From: Dactylorhiza incarnata
Lineage: Eukaryota; Streptophyta; Magnoliopsida; Asparagales; Orchidaceae
NCBI GenBank assembly: GCA_033032865.1
Contig: JAWHQI010000525.1
Location: 62,001-126,000, forward strand
Direction: 5' to 3'
Length of the DNA: 64,000 bases
Part shown: piece by piece, positions 32,379 through 42,910 of the stretch
Layout: each line of letters starts with the position of its first letter
Position numbering within the stretch: the first letter of the stretch is position 1
Notes under the pieces: generated by a model
What the model was told of the DNA's origin: nothing
Database searches by the model: none
What the model saw: the letters and a program-made list of their open reading frames with translations, nothing else
Position numbers and translations under genes: made by a program

Positions 32379-33500
32379 ATGGCGCCAAAGAAAGAAGGAT
32401 ACATGTATGAAGGGAGTGAGCTAATAAGGGATGGATTTTAGAAGGCTTCGGAAGAAATTCAAGCCACTATAAGACTGCTCGACTCTGTCGACATGCAGTT
32501 CATGCTATCTGGACCTACTATAATAATGAAAAGAGAAGTCCTTGAATTCTACTCAAATGCCAAAGTTGGCTCAAATGGGACATCGGTAAAGAGCAAGATA
32601 AATAGATTAAAAGTATAGGTAACAACCATGAGACTGGCCAAGGTCTTCAATCTGCCCTCATTTGCCAGTGAAGAAGTGGATGAAGAAGTGACCACACAAG
32701 ATTTAAATGATTCCCTAGAGTGGGGTGGAAAATCAAAGAACACCTACGTGTCCATGGAAAGAAAGAAATTCAACCAGCAAGGGAAGTTGTTGGCGGATAT
32801 AGTTGGGAAAGCCCTACTGTGCAAGGTGGGCTCCCATGATAGGATATCCAATAGATGTTTGATCTAATAGCTAGGATAATCCTAATCAAGAAGACAAAAT
32901 GGGCTAAGATCATTTTGTAGAAAATTCAAGAGAGCTTTCAAGTACCATATCTTGGAAGAATCTTTTCCCTTTACCTATTCCTATCATATCCTGACCACTT
33001 CAATAAGAAACTAGGAGTACATATCCATCATATGGGAAGGATGTATATAAAGGTACTTGAAAGATGGGAGAAAGTTCTCACAAAGTCTCTCAAAAGGAAG
33101 AAGACATAATAGAGTGAAGGAATCTCTTCCACAGAGAATGAGCATATGCACAATCCTAATCTATCAAGCTCTGAGGAGGAGGTGGAGCAGAGAGATGTCA
33201 CAATCCAAACTTCAGCATAGAGCAATGAATCCATGGCGACTGAAAGTACTGGTCAAGATAATATTGCAGGTGAGAGAGAGCATGACACTGAGCTCCCTGC
33301 TCATATAGAAGAAGTGATCAATAAGATCATTGAGGTTGATGTTGTCCATCCTGGGTTAGTAGTCCAAAAGGACCCAATTAAAGCTGAGAAGGAAATGAAC
33401 CAAGAAGAGATTGTTGTCAACACAAGCAGTGAGTTGCTAGTTGTTGAAGCATTCACTATTCCTGAGGATGAAGTGAGACAATCTTCCATGAGAAGATCTT
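32379..33500 (+). pseudogene. Decayed plant transposon-type protein gene, cut by C2
   Basis: ATG at 32379 opens a frame (MAPKKEGYMYEGSELIRDGF) that runs through TAG stops at about 32439 and 32616 to 32867. A frame after 32901 reads VHIHHMGRMYIKVLERWEKV and ends near 33110, and 33233-33500 gives an acidic tail. Segments such as VLEFYSNAKVGSNGTSVKSK, TTMRLAKVFNLPS and KGKLLADIVGKALLCKVGSHD-like KLLADIVGKALLCKVGSHD resemble the putative plant transposon protein domain found beside plant retroelements. This is from memory of the family; a search would settle it. The C2 LTR begins abruptly at 33501. Confidence 0.5.
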
Positions 33501-35422
33501 TGTTGGGATAAACTCCTTTTGTTTTAACAAATTAACTATAAGTGATTTAACCTCTTAGGTTTATTACCCACATTGTATAGTAAGGGTAGTTTGGTTATTA
33601 GATGTCTTAGGATGTCTCACTCACCTTAGAGTGTCAAGAAAAGATCAGGACAAGCACAATCTAAGTTAAAATAATACTTGCGTCGATTATTAGTCGACGA
33701 AACTTTGACTTGATATCGACGCAACTCAGACTAGAAGTCCAAGCAACTCAATCTCTCTGTCGAAGTATAACAAGTCGACGCAACATCGAAAGTATCTCGA
33801 CGTAGAAGGAAGACCCAGTCAAAGTTATCTGAGAGGTCAATGCAACTTCGACTTCAACTCGACGCAGAAGATGAAGGTCAAGTCCAAGTCTTCAACTCGG
33901 TGGTTACGTCAATGAGTAATCGACTCAACGTAAACATATGAGTTCAACCAGTGCTAATGAGCAATTCAAAGCTACGTCGATAAGAACTCAGAGATGCGTC
34001 AACATGAAGAATGATGAAGTCAACTGATGAGTCACATTTATATACACTTTTATGGACTCATCTGGGCCGGTAATCTAGTCAAAGCACTACACATTAGACT
34101 TATTATCATTCATATTTGATTGCTATCTGTTATTCCATGCTAAGTGCACTTCTAGTCCCGTTTTGGTTTAATATCATGTTTTTCCTATTTATAAGTTATC
34201 ATGCAATGTTGAGTGCCACTTTCAGTGGAGTGATTTGTGTTTTTGTAGGAGCATTGGTCGTGCAGGTGTTCCCGGTGCAAATCTGTACAGGAACACTGCG
34301 CACGATCACTGGATCTATTGTGCATGACCACTGGTCCTGCACCGCTGATCTTGCGCACTTAACCTCTTAAAACCGAGTTCTGTTTGACAAAACGCACGAC
34401 CACTAACGATAGTGTGCACGACCACTAACGATAGTGCGCACGGTCACTGATCGTGCGCCACTGGTCGTGCACGTATTATTTTTCTTAGAATTTTCCGTTA
34501 CAGGTTCTGCCAAAACTGTGAAATTTTCCGTAGATCTAGGAGTGAGCAGGACTTGTACAACTAAAAGTTATAGCCAATCAACCAGAAGCACATGAAGCAA
34601 ACACAATATTTATTGATCAAGCAAAATTCTTCATTACAGGGCGAGGTATACATGGCGAGACATGATTTCGCCAGTACACAAAAGCCAGAAGAGAAAAACA
34701 AGCTGAAAAGATAACCAGCGGTCTGCCAACCGAGACCGCCTGACCGCTCGACCTAACAGTCCGCTCGGCTAGAGAACAAGACCGCCCGAACTGCCTGCCT
34801 GCGACTTGAACGACACCAATTGAGAACTGCGCGATCTCCCGAACTCCACTGATCTTCCCGAACTCCAGCAACCCGCACTGCAAGCCGCGAGACCGCCCGA
34901 CCACCTTTAGAAGAGGAGGTGACTGCAGCTACCCGCACAATCCGCAGAAGCTGCACAAGACAAGTTCGATCAGCTAACCGGCTGGTCATAAAAAATAGAC
35001 TGCAAGAACAGGACGCAAGCTCAGCTTTCACTTGATGCGATTATTTTGCCGCTACAGTGACTCCTATTTATAGGCGAGCGACCTGATCCAGTCACCGCCC
35101 TATGAGATAGAGTCACCACCCTTGACCGCACGACCAGACCGGTCAACCCGCGCGATCAGCAAAAAGATCCTCCTGCGTAGTGAGCTCGCCGACTTCAACA
35201 GAAGCCACGCGATCATGACAACTCTCCCGGTCATGATGCTCACCACCTGTGTTCGCCACCTGACCTCCTCCAGAGACCACGAACACAGCAGGCCGACTAG
35301 GACAACATCCCGCCAAGTTGACCAAACACCTGTGACCGCATATACCAGCAGATCGCCGAAGGACCAGCTATGCGAACACAAACCGGAGACCGCATGACTA
35401 AGAAGACCTTAGTCCGCGCGCA

Positions 35423-37214
35423 TGATGAGTCCCATTTATATACACATATTTAGACTCATCTGGGCTAGTTTTCACGCACTTGCACTTCATTTTTAGTTCA
35501 TTAATGCTTATATTTCACTTGTTCACTCTTCTCACACTAAGTGTACTTTTAGGCCCGTTTTGGTGTGCAATTGCATGCTTTGTTGTTGGGGGCAAGCACA
35601 ATGTGCTCCCCATTCTTTTTCTGTGTTTATCTAGTGCTGGAGGAGTTTTCCCAACTGTTTTGTCTTGTGTGCAGGCGGTCGGATCATCCAGTTTTCTCCC
35701 AGAATTCATGACTATGTACAGCGCACGGTCGTGCGTTTCCTTGACGAACGGACGGTTTTGTGCGTTCTCATCTGGGCAGAAAACAGGCGATCTGAGTTTT
35801 GTCATGCGTTTTGACGCACAGGCGGAATTGCCCGTGCGTGAGTACAATGCACGGTCGCCTGTTTCTTCCTATTTTTTAGCTTTTCTTAATTTACCCGTGC
35901 GTTTTGATGCACGGGCGGATTTGCCCGTGCGTGAGTAAAACGCACGAGCGCGCCAGCTTCATCTTCCTGGCCTGGCTGTTTGTTAAATATCGCACGGTCC
36001 ACGCACGGTCGTGCGTTCGACCGTGCGTGACCAATTTCGGACTGTTTTTCTATATAAGCTGTAGCTTCCGCCCTAGAATGATCGACCTTCTTTCTCGCGC
36101 CCAGAGCTCTAAATCCACGCCATTTTCGCCGCTCCATCACCGCCCACCTTCGGGAGGAGCTCCGACCGCCATTCTCTTGCAAATCTCAAGCCGGAGCATC
36201 CTCTAGGCCTCCTCCATTGTTCGTGCACCTCCAAAGCTCCATTGTGAGGGATTCAGTGCTGCACTTGTGAAGTTCTCCGGTGAGATCGTGGCCAAAGAAG
36301 ATTGACGGAGAAGACGGGTATAATAGAAGAAGGTGGCAGCTCTTCCGGACCCCGGACGGCAGTTGGAGCCCGAGCCCAGACAAGGATTGACAACCCTAGA
36401 TTCCGGCCGTGAACCTCCGATGAGTCTCCGTGCTTTGGTTGTAATCTAAACCTCCTTTACATTGTAGTGTGCTATTCCTTAATTATTTGGGTGTATGAAT
36501 AATGTTTGCTAAACCTTGTTTTATCAATTAATATTTCATGTCTATGTGAAATTATTATGTGTGGTTTATGCAAGTGAGGAGCGCCCCATTCCATCCTCCA
36601 TCTCGCAGTCACGTTCGTGTGCTGCACTAGGAATTGCTAGTGGCGTGCTTGTCGACGAGGTGCCTGCGACCCTCATTCCGTAAGACTACTCTTCCATCCA
36701 CCAAGCTAAGCGGTGCTAACGGCCCGTGTAATCCACCTCGACTCCGCCGGTGCGAACCATTCCATCCGCTTGCCTTCTCGTCCATCCGCCTAGTGAAGCG
36801 TGGCATAGAGGCCCGTGTAATCCATTCACCTAACGAAGCAGTGCGCTCAAGGCCTGCACAGTTTGATTCCACTTGCCTACTCGTCCATCCGCCCTTGCGA
36901 AGTAGTGCGTTCAAGGCCTACGTAGTTGTCCATCCCGCCTGGCGAAGCATTGCATAGCGGCATTGCTGAGGAGTAGTTTTAGCTCTTTTACTTTATTTTC
37001 CACAAACCAAATCACCCCCTTTCGCATCCATCCGACTTAAGGACTTTGATCTCAAGTCCTTCCTCAATAGTCAACTCCACCTTACTGTGTTCCTTCGAGA
37101 TCAATACTTGGGGATTCACTCCCACATTTTATATTACTTGAACGATCGGTACACTGCCATTTCGTGTCGCTGTCTTGCTACCGCCTATAGCGGTGTGCTA
37201 AGATTAGAGCATCA
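35423..37214 (+). repeat. I: solo LTR of the B/H family with perfect target duplication
   Basis: It starts TGATGAGTCCCATTTATATAC and ends TTAGAGCATCA, 1792 bases, flanked by gcgca at 35418-35422 and 37215-37219. Its end matches the reverse of the H LTR (CTACCGCCTATAGCGGTGTG). It has no primer site, gene or second LTR, so it is the product of LTR-LTR recombination. It has the terminal inverted repeat GATGAGTC/GACTCATC, CGCACG palindromic words (35715-36030) and TATATAAG at 36051. Confidence 0.95.
36690..36962. repeat. Degenerate ~60-bp repeats in solo LTR I
   Basis: The theme CCATCCGCCT ... GCGAAGCA(G)TGC ... AAGGCC recurs four or five times with heavy variation. Shorter forms (one or two units) occur at the same place in the LTRs of B, E, G and H, so the extra length of I is mostly due to this expansion. 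Confidence 0.6.
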
Positions 37215-37515
37215 GCGCACCAAAAAGAGACTGGACAGCCACCAGACCGGGCTGCCCCCACCACACGATCACAAGCACCAGATCGCGCGGTTACACCGAA
37301 CAGAAGACAGCTCGCCACGCGGTCCACGACCAGACCGAGCGGCCTCACCTCGGCACCCTTGGACAGAAGAACGGCGGTCACGCCGAATAGTCCGCCGCTA
37401 GACCAGAGAGGTCAGACCGCCAGAGGAGACCGCAAGAACGTGCGGTCAGACCAGACCGCACGGTCTCCCCTCCAGACCGCCAACTCCACAAACTTCCACT
37501 TCAACATTTTCAACA

Positions 37516-38928
37516 CTCCCCCTTGAAGTGGGAAGTTGAAAACAGCCCAAGTAAACTCCTTAACCGAGTGCGCAGCCCCTTCGCCATCGCCTTTGTGAAT
37601 ATGTCAGCAATGTTGTCCTGACTCCGAACATGATCGACCAAAAGAGACCCCTCCAACACCTTCTCACGAATGAAATGATGCTCGATCTCAATATGCTTGG
37701 TCCTCGCGTGACAAACTGGATTAGTAACCAGTTTGAGAGCACTCTCATTGTCGCCGCGGAGCAGAGTCGGACCCCGAACCTCCTTATGGACGTCTCCTAC
37801 CAACGTCCTAAGCTAGATGGCTTCTTGAGCTGCCAAGGCCTAAGCCTTGTATTCCGCTTTCGTGGTTGAGACAGACACGGAATCCTGCTTCTTGCTGCAC
37901 CATGATATAACTGTGGGGCCCGCCATGAAGATGTATCCAGACGTCGACTTCCGATCATCTGAATCTCCCCCATAATCAGCAACAATGTACTCATGCACCT
38001 CGAAGCCCGCATCCATCCTGTAAAGGAGATCCATATCCGATGTCGCCTTGACATACTTCAATATATTCATGGCCGCTAGTAGATGAGGCATCCGTGCTTC
38101 CGCCATATAACAGCTCACCCTGCCAACTGCATTACGCAATATCCGGCCTGGTAATCATCAGATAGATCAAGCTCCCAACAAGAGCCCGGAACACCAGCGG
38201 ATCTTCCAGAATCCTACCCTCATCCTTGCGAAGTTTCATGGCCTTCTCCAAAGGTGTGGAAATGCACTTCCCTTCCTTCATGCCGAACCGCTCCACAATT
38301 CGCTCTGCATATCCAGCCTGCGACACCAGCACTCCACTTTCCTTCCTCTACACTTCGAGTCCAAGAAAATGGTGGAGCTCACCTAAGTACTTCATCTCGA
38401 ACCTGATGGATAGATCGGCCCAAAGCTTTGCTACCTCCTCCTTCAAATTCCCCGTCACGATCATATCGTCGACGTAAAGTAGCACGATGACTTGAAGCTC
38501 CCCTCTCTTCTTGACGAACAAGCTTGAGTATGAGTTTGAAGCACCAAACCCACAGAATAGGAGATATTCTGCTATCTTTCCATACCACGCCCTCGGCGCT
38601 TGCTTCAACCCATACAGGGCCTTCTTCAACTTGCAGACATAGTCAGGAAAATCTTCAGACACGAAGCCTGACGGCTGGACCATGAAGATGTCCTTGTCAA
38701 TCTCGCCGTACAAGAATGCATTCTTTACGTCGAGCTGCCAAATCTCCCACCCCCAACATGCCGCCAAGGCAATCACAACCCGAACTGGAGTCATTTTTGC
38801 CACCGAACTGAATGTCTCTTCATAGTCTTCACCGTATTGCTGCGAGAATCCCCGAGCCACAAGGCGAGCCTTGTATCGCTCGATAATGCCGTCATCCTTC
38901 TTCTTGAGCTTATAGACACACTTGCATG
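37516..38928 (-). pseudogene. F reverse transcriptase and RNase H (broken pol)
   Basis: This is a copia-type RT: IIERYKARLVARGFSQQYGED, KNAFLYGEIDKDIFMVQPSGF, LKKALYGLKQAPRAWYGKI, and the active-site box LLYVDDMIVTG (intact). An in-frame TAG at 38348 is followed by the connection domain; a frameshift lies near 38135. RNase H follows with ADYGGDSDDRKSTSGYIF, TKAEYKA, two stops (about 37837 and 37800), LLRGDNESALKL and TKHIEIEHHFIREKV. The plus-strand end at 37516-37525 holds the polypurine tract (minus TTCAAGGGGGAG). G interrupts the gene at 38929. Confidence 0.92.
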
Positions 38929-40452
38929 TGATGAGTCCCAAATATATACACATTTATGGACTCATCTGGGCCGATTTTCTAGTCTATGCACTTCACTTCA
39001 GACATGTTTTCACTCATATTTGACACTCCATGCTAAGCGCACCTCTAGGCCCGTTTTTGGTGTTATTTCATGTTCTTCATTTTTAGTAGTTTTCATGGAT
39101 TGTTAAGTGCCACTTTTAGTGGCTGGATTCGTGGTTGTGCTGGAACAGGAGTCGTGCGGGTGTTCCTGGTACAATTCTGTACAGGAACACTGTGCACGAT
39201 CACTATTTCTATTGCGCACGACCACTGGTCGTGCGCCGCTGATCGTGTGCACTTAACCCTATGTTTTGAGTTCTGTCTCGGACAGTGCGCAAGACCACCA
39301 ACGATATTGCGCACGACCACCGGTCGTGCGCCGCTGTTCGTGCGCACTTAACATCAATTTTATGAGTTCCGTTTCGACCAGTGCGCACGACCACCTACGA
39401 CAGTGCGCATGACCACCGGTCGTGCGCCACTGGTCGTGCGAACATGGTATTTTATAAATTTCTTACATTGCAGGCTCCACCCAGGCAGGCGCACGATCAC
39501 AGAACTCCAGCGCGCACGACCACTGGTCGTGCGCCAATTACTGTGCGCAGTATTTTCGCCAGCCCCTATATAATGTCCTGATCCGCAAATTAGGGATAAT
39601 TCGGTTCCGGGAGCGCGATTTCCAGTCCGTACGCCGCTGTTTTCCACTTCCAGCCACCTCCACCTCATCTTCTCCGCGAGGGGAAGTTGTCTCCATCCAT
39701 CCTAAGCATTTCTCCATCGTTCGGAAGCATTCTCCACCGTCCGCAAGCACTTAAGCAAGCCGTCTCCAGTTTTGTCCGGTGAGAAGAATAACAATCCTGA
39801 GGTAGAAGACGACGGAAGCACGTGGAGAGGTCGTGACAGTCTCTCAACGCCGGAAGCACAGTCCGCCTGAGTCCGGAGGTAGCTTGACAAACTACCATTC
39901 CGGCCGTGAACGGACGCTAGTCTTCGTCCATTGGTTGTCTTCTTCTTCCCCTTTTTGATCTATTTCTTTGAATCATTTAAACTTGAATATCTTGATGTTT
40001 AGCTTAAATGCAATGGTTGCTTCTTCTCTATTCATCAATATTTGCTTGTGAATCGTTTCGCCTCCACTCACGCACTCATCGTGTTCGATTCCCGTTAGCA
40101 AAAGCTAACGGCGATTTGCGAAGAGGTGTTTGCGACCCTCACTCTCCGCACTAGTGATCACTTCATTCGCATGCGCACCGTCCATCCGCCTCACGAATCT
40201 CGGCATCGCGGCCGTTGCATCCATCTCACCTTGTGAAGCGGTGATTTCGACCCGCATTTCTTTTATTGTTGTTAACAGTAGGAAACCAAATAAAAACACC
40301 ACTTTCTGTGTTTGTTCCCGCTTGTGTAATAATTGTCACACAACGCAATTCGTTCACCCAACCTGCATTCCTCAAGAGACCGGCACTCGGGGATCCTATT
40401 CCCAACATTTATTACTTGCGCGACTGGTGCACTTGCCGAATTAATCGCATCA
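38929..40452 (+). repeat. G 5' LTR
   Basis: It starts TGATGAGTCCC, pairs with GGACTCATC at about 38958, and ends AATCGCATCA. Palindromes built from GCGCACGACC and GGTCGTGCGC lie at 39214-39236, 39309-39331 and 39512-39534, within units of about 96 bp starting GAGTTC(T/C)GT at 39268 and 39364. A TATA box CTATATAA (39566-39573) follows directly. Confidence 0.95.
39566..39573 (+). promoter_or_regulatory. Probable TATA box of the G LTR
   Basis: CTATATAA lies 32 bases after the last palindrome (39512-39534). The 3' LTR copy is near 45341. The position relative to the palindromic module is the same in the other clan members. Confidence 0.6.
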
Positions 40453-40458
40453 AGTGTT

Positions 40459-40476
40459 TGGCGCCGTTGCCGGGGA
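40459..40476 (+). other. G primer binding site (tRNA-Asp type)
   Basis: TGGCGCCGTTGCCGGGGA is a full-length match to the complement of the plant tRNA-Asp 3' end, six bases after the LTR. Confidence 0.9.
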
Positions 40477-40542
40477 ATGTTCAGGCGTGTAACGTTTTAA
40501 GTTGTGAACTTCTGTTACAAGAGCAGTTGTTTTTGATTTTCT

Positions 40543-42910
40543 TTGTTTTGTTTTCTTTTGGTTGAGATTGTGCCTGCAGGACAAGCCGCGGGGGAACTTG
40601 TACCCTTTGATCCCGAGATCGAATGGACCGCTCGCGCACGAAGGCGCGCAGCAGCCGTACAGGCGGCAATGGGTGATAATGTAGACCCAGATGACGTTGA
40701 AACAAGAGTGCCCAACGTGGAGCAGCACCATCCTAGAGATGAGCAAGAGGTAGTCAGGCCTCGACCCCGAACGATGAGAGATTATACCACTCCGACAGCT
40801 GGGAGTGTGTATCCTGGGTTCGGTCCCAACATAATGAACAATCAGTTTGAGATCAAACCTGCGATCTTGAACATCATCAGGAACAATGCTCAGTTTTCCT
40901 GGATGGCCAGTGAAGATCCGCACCTGCACCTGGCAGAGTTTTCTGATATCTGCGGAACTTTCCGCTACGCTGGGATTCCTGACGATACAGTCAAGCTGCG
41001 ACTGTTCCCCTTCTCACTTCGCGACAAGGCCAAGGTGTGGCTCCATTCCATTCCTCCTGGGACCGCTGCAACTTGGGATGCTCTCGCATCCAAGTTTCTG
41101 GGCAAATTCCACCCTGTTGATAAAATTGTGAGCCTGCGGCGGGAGATCGCCACTTTTCGCCAAGCTGACTAAGAGACCCTTGTCGAGGCGTGGGAGCGCC
41201 TTAATGATCTTCTCCACCGTTGTCCGAGCCACGAGCTCCAACCTTGGAACGTTGACATTCTACTTCGCGATTGAGCCCAACTACCGGGCAATGATCGATG
41301 CTGCTGCGGGTGGTACTCTAATGAACCATACTCCAGAAGAGGCTCTTCGAATTCTGCGAGACACCGCCTCCCACAGCACATTTTGGACTGCCGGGAGAAA
41401 TGCACCAAGAAGCGCCCGTGGTCTTTTCGTGGTCGACTCGTTTCCGCCTACATCCGCACCGGCTGCTGTTATTACGTGTGGAGGATGTGGAGGCGGCAGA
41501 CACCACGCATATGAATGCTCGGGCAATGATCTATCAGGTGACTTCTCGCACCTTTCTTTAAATGAATCTGTTAATTTTGTTGGTAATCAACCTAAGGGGG
41601 TGCCGTTTAATAACACGTATCATCCGGGAGTGAGAAGTCACCCAAACTTCTCATGGAACCCCAATGCATCTGGCCAACGATGGGCACCGGGGCAGCATCA
41701 AAACGATGCCTACGCCTCCGGGAGCCAAACAAGGCCACCTCACCCAGAATATAACCAAGGTCCCCCAGCTCCCAAAAAGAGTAACTTGGAGGAGATGATG
41801 GAAAAATTTATGCAAGCGGCTAACTCAAACATGGTTAACCAAACCGCATCCATGCGGAACTTGGAAACACAGCTGGGCCAATTGGCCCAAGTGCTCACCG
41901 AGCGGTCGCATGGGACTTTTCCTAGTAACACCGAAAAAAACCCAATAGACCAAGGGAAGAGTCTTGGCGATGCGGAAGTGGGTCAGCCGCGTGAGTTAGT
42001 AATCTCCTGTTCCATTAATAAAATTGAAACTAAGGCTTTGTGTGATTCCGGCTCCTCCCGCAACGTCATTGCTTTGCAAGACGTTGATAAATTGCAACTT
42101 GAAATTAACACGGAGGACCGGAAATCTCTTGTGCTCGCAAATGGCACCATCATACAATCGGAAGGGGAAGTTAAAAATGTAGAGGTTATAGTTGAGGGGA
42201 CAATGGTGGTTGCTGATTTTCAAGTGTTAGGACCCCGGGAGAATCACTCCATCCCTATCTTGGGTGTACCGTTCTTGAAAGAGAGCGGTGCCACCCTTGA
42301 TTTTTCTGCGGGTTGTGTCCTCCTACCCAATAAGGTACCTTTGCCCACTTGCCCCAAGACTATAACTGAAACATCCATTTGCCCCCCTCCTTTTATTTTT
42401 GATGAATCATTGAGTTGTGCAGGGGATAAGAAAGATAATGGATCATCTGATGGATCATCTGAAGGAGAAAAGGAAGAGTACCAGTCAAGCGGAGAGGAAA
42501 AAGTAGATCCTCGGAGAGACTATGATTTCAAGAGGGAGGAGGACAGTGGTCCTAAACAAATTGAGCTGAACTTGATTCGGGATGACATCCCATTATTCTC
42601 TTGCATTGAATCATGTAATAAACTAGTTAAGCGTTCCATCTCTTGGGCTGATCCGGTCGTCACTGCGGCGACGGAAGTGACGCCACCCACTACTAAGTTG
42701 GGAGAATCTGAAAACATTCAACGTTGGCAGTCTCCGACTGTCGCTAAACTTAAACAAGAGAATCGTCTGCGCGATGCGCGCTCTGCCGCTCTCCGTGGCA
42801 AGAGGGCGGAGGTTAGGGGAACACTGGGTGACACCAGTGTTGGCCCTAAAGCCTTCACCTCCTGCCTTCAAGCTACGGGAGATGGGCACCATAAAAGCGC
42901 CTACAGCTGA
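40543..42910 (+). pseudogene. G gag-protease gene with conserved C-terminal region
   Basis: Athila-type gag capsid: FEIKPAILNIIRNN, EDPHLHLAEF, LFPFSLRDKAKVWLHSIPPG, HPVDKIVSLRREI. A TAA at 41170 and a frameshift near 41255 break the first third; from about 41255 to 42910 the frame is open. A CCHC knuckle (CGGCGGGRHHAYEC, about 41481) is followed by an aspartic protease with ALCDSGSSRNVI and PILGVPFLKESGATLDF. Its active site is DSG instead of DTG. After protease come an acidic stretch (about 42420-42540) and a block with KRSISWADPV, KLKQE, GPKAFTS and the terminal KSAYS. No pol follows. The original start is unclear: the conserved frame begins right after CTGCAG at 40575. Confidence 0.88.

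Larger units (their letters stand above)
34517..37515 (-). repeat. F 3' LTR, interrupted by solo LTR I
   Basis: The segments are 34517-35422 and 37220-37515, about 1.2 kb. The plus-strand ends are TGTGAAATTTTC and ATTTTCAACA. It is rich in GACCGC words. It matches the F 5' LTR at 48380-49582. Confidence 0.92.

Noticed and set aside
37087..37401. 104-codon plus frame spanning the end of solo LTR I and the F LTR
   Set aside because: It crosses the insertion junction at 37214, so it cannot be an ancestral gene.
39093..39680. Several open frames rich in RTTTGRAP or AHDHWSCA words (also at 22334-22681, 29279-29850, 44984-45356 and 49506-49802)
   Set aside because: They are translations of the GCGCACGACC palindromic repeats in LTRs on both strands. 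The frames follow the repeat, not a protein, and have no domain.
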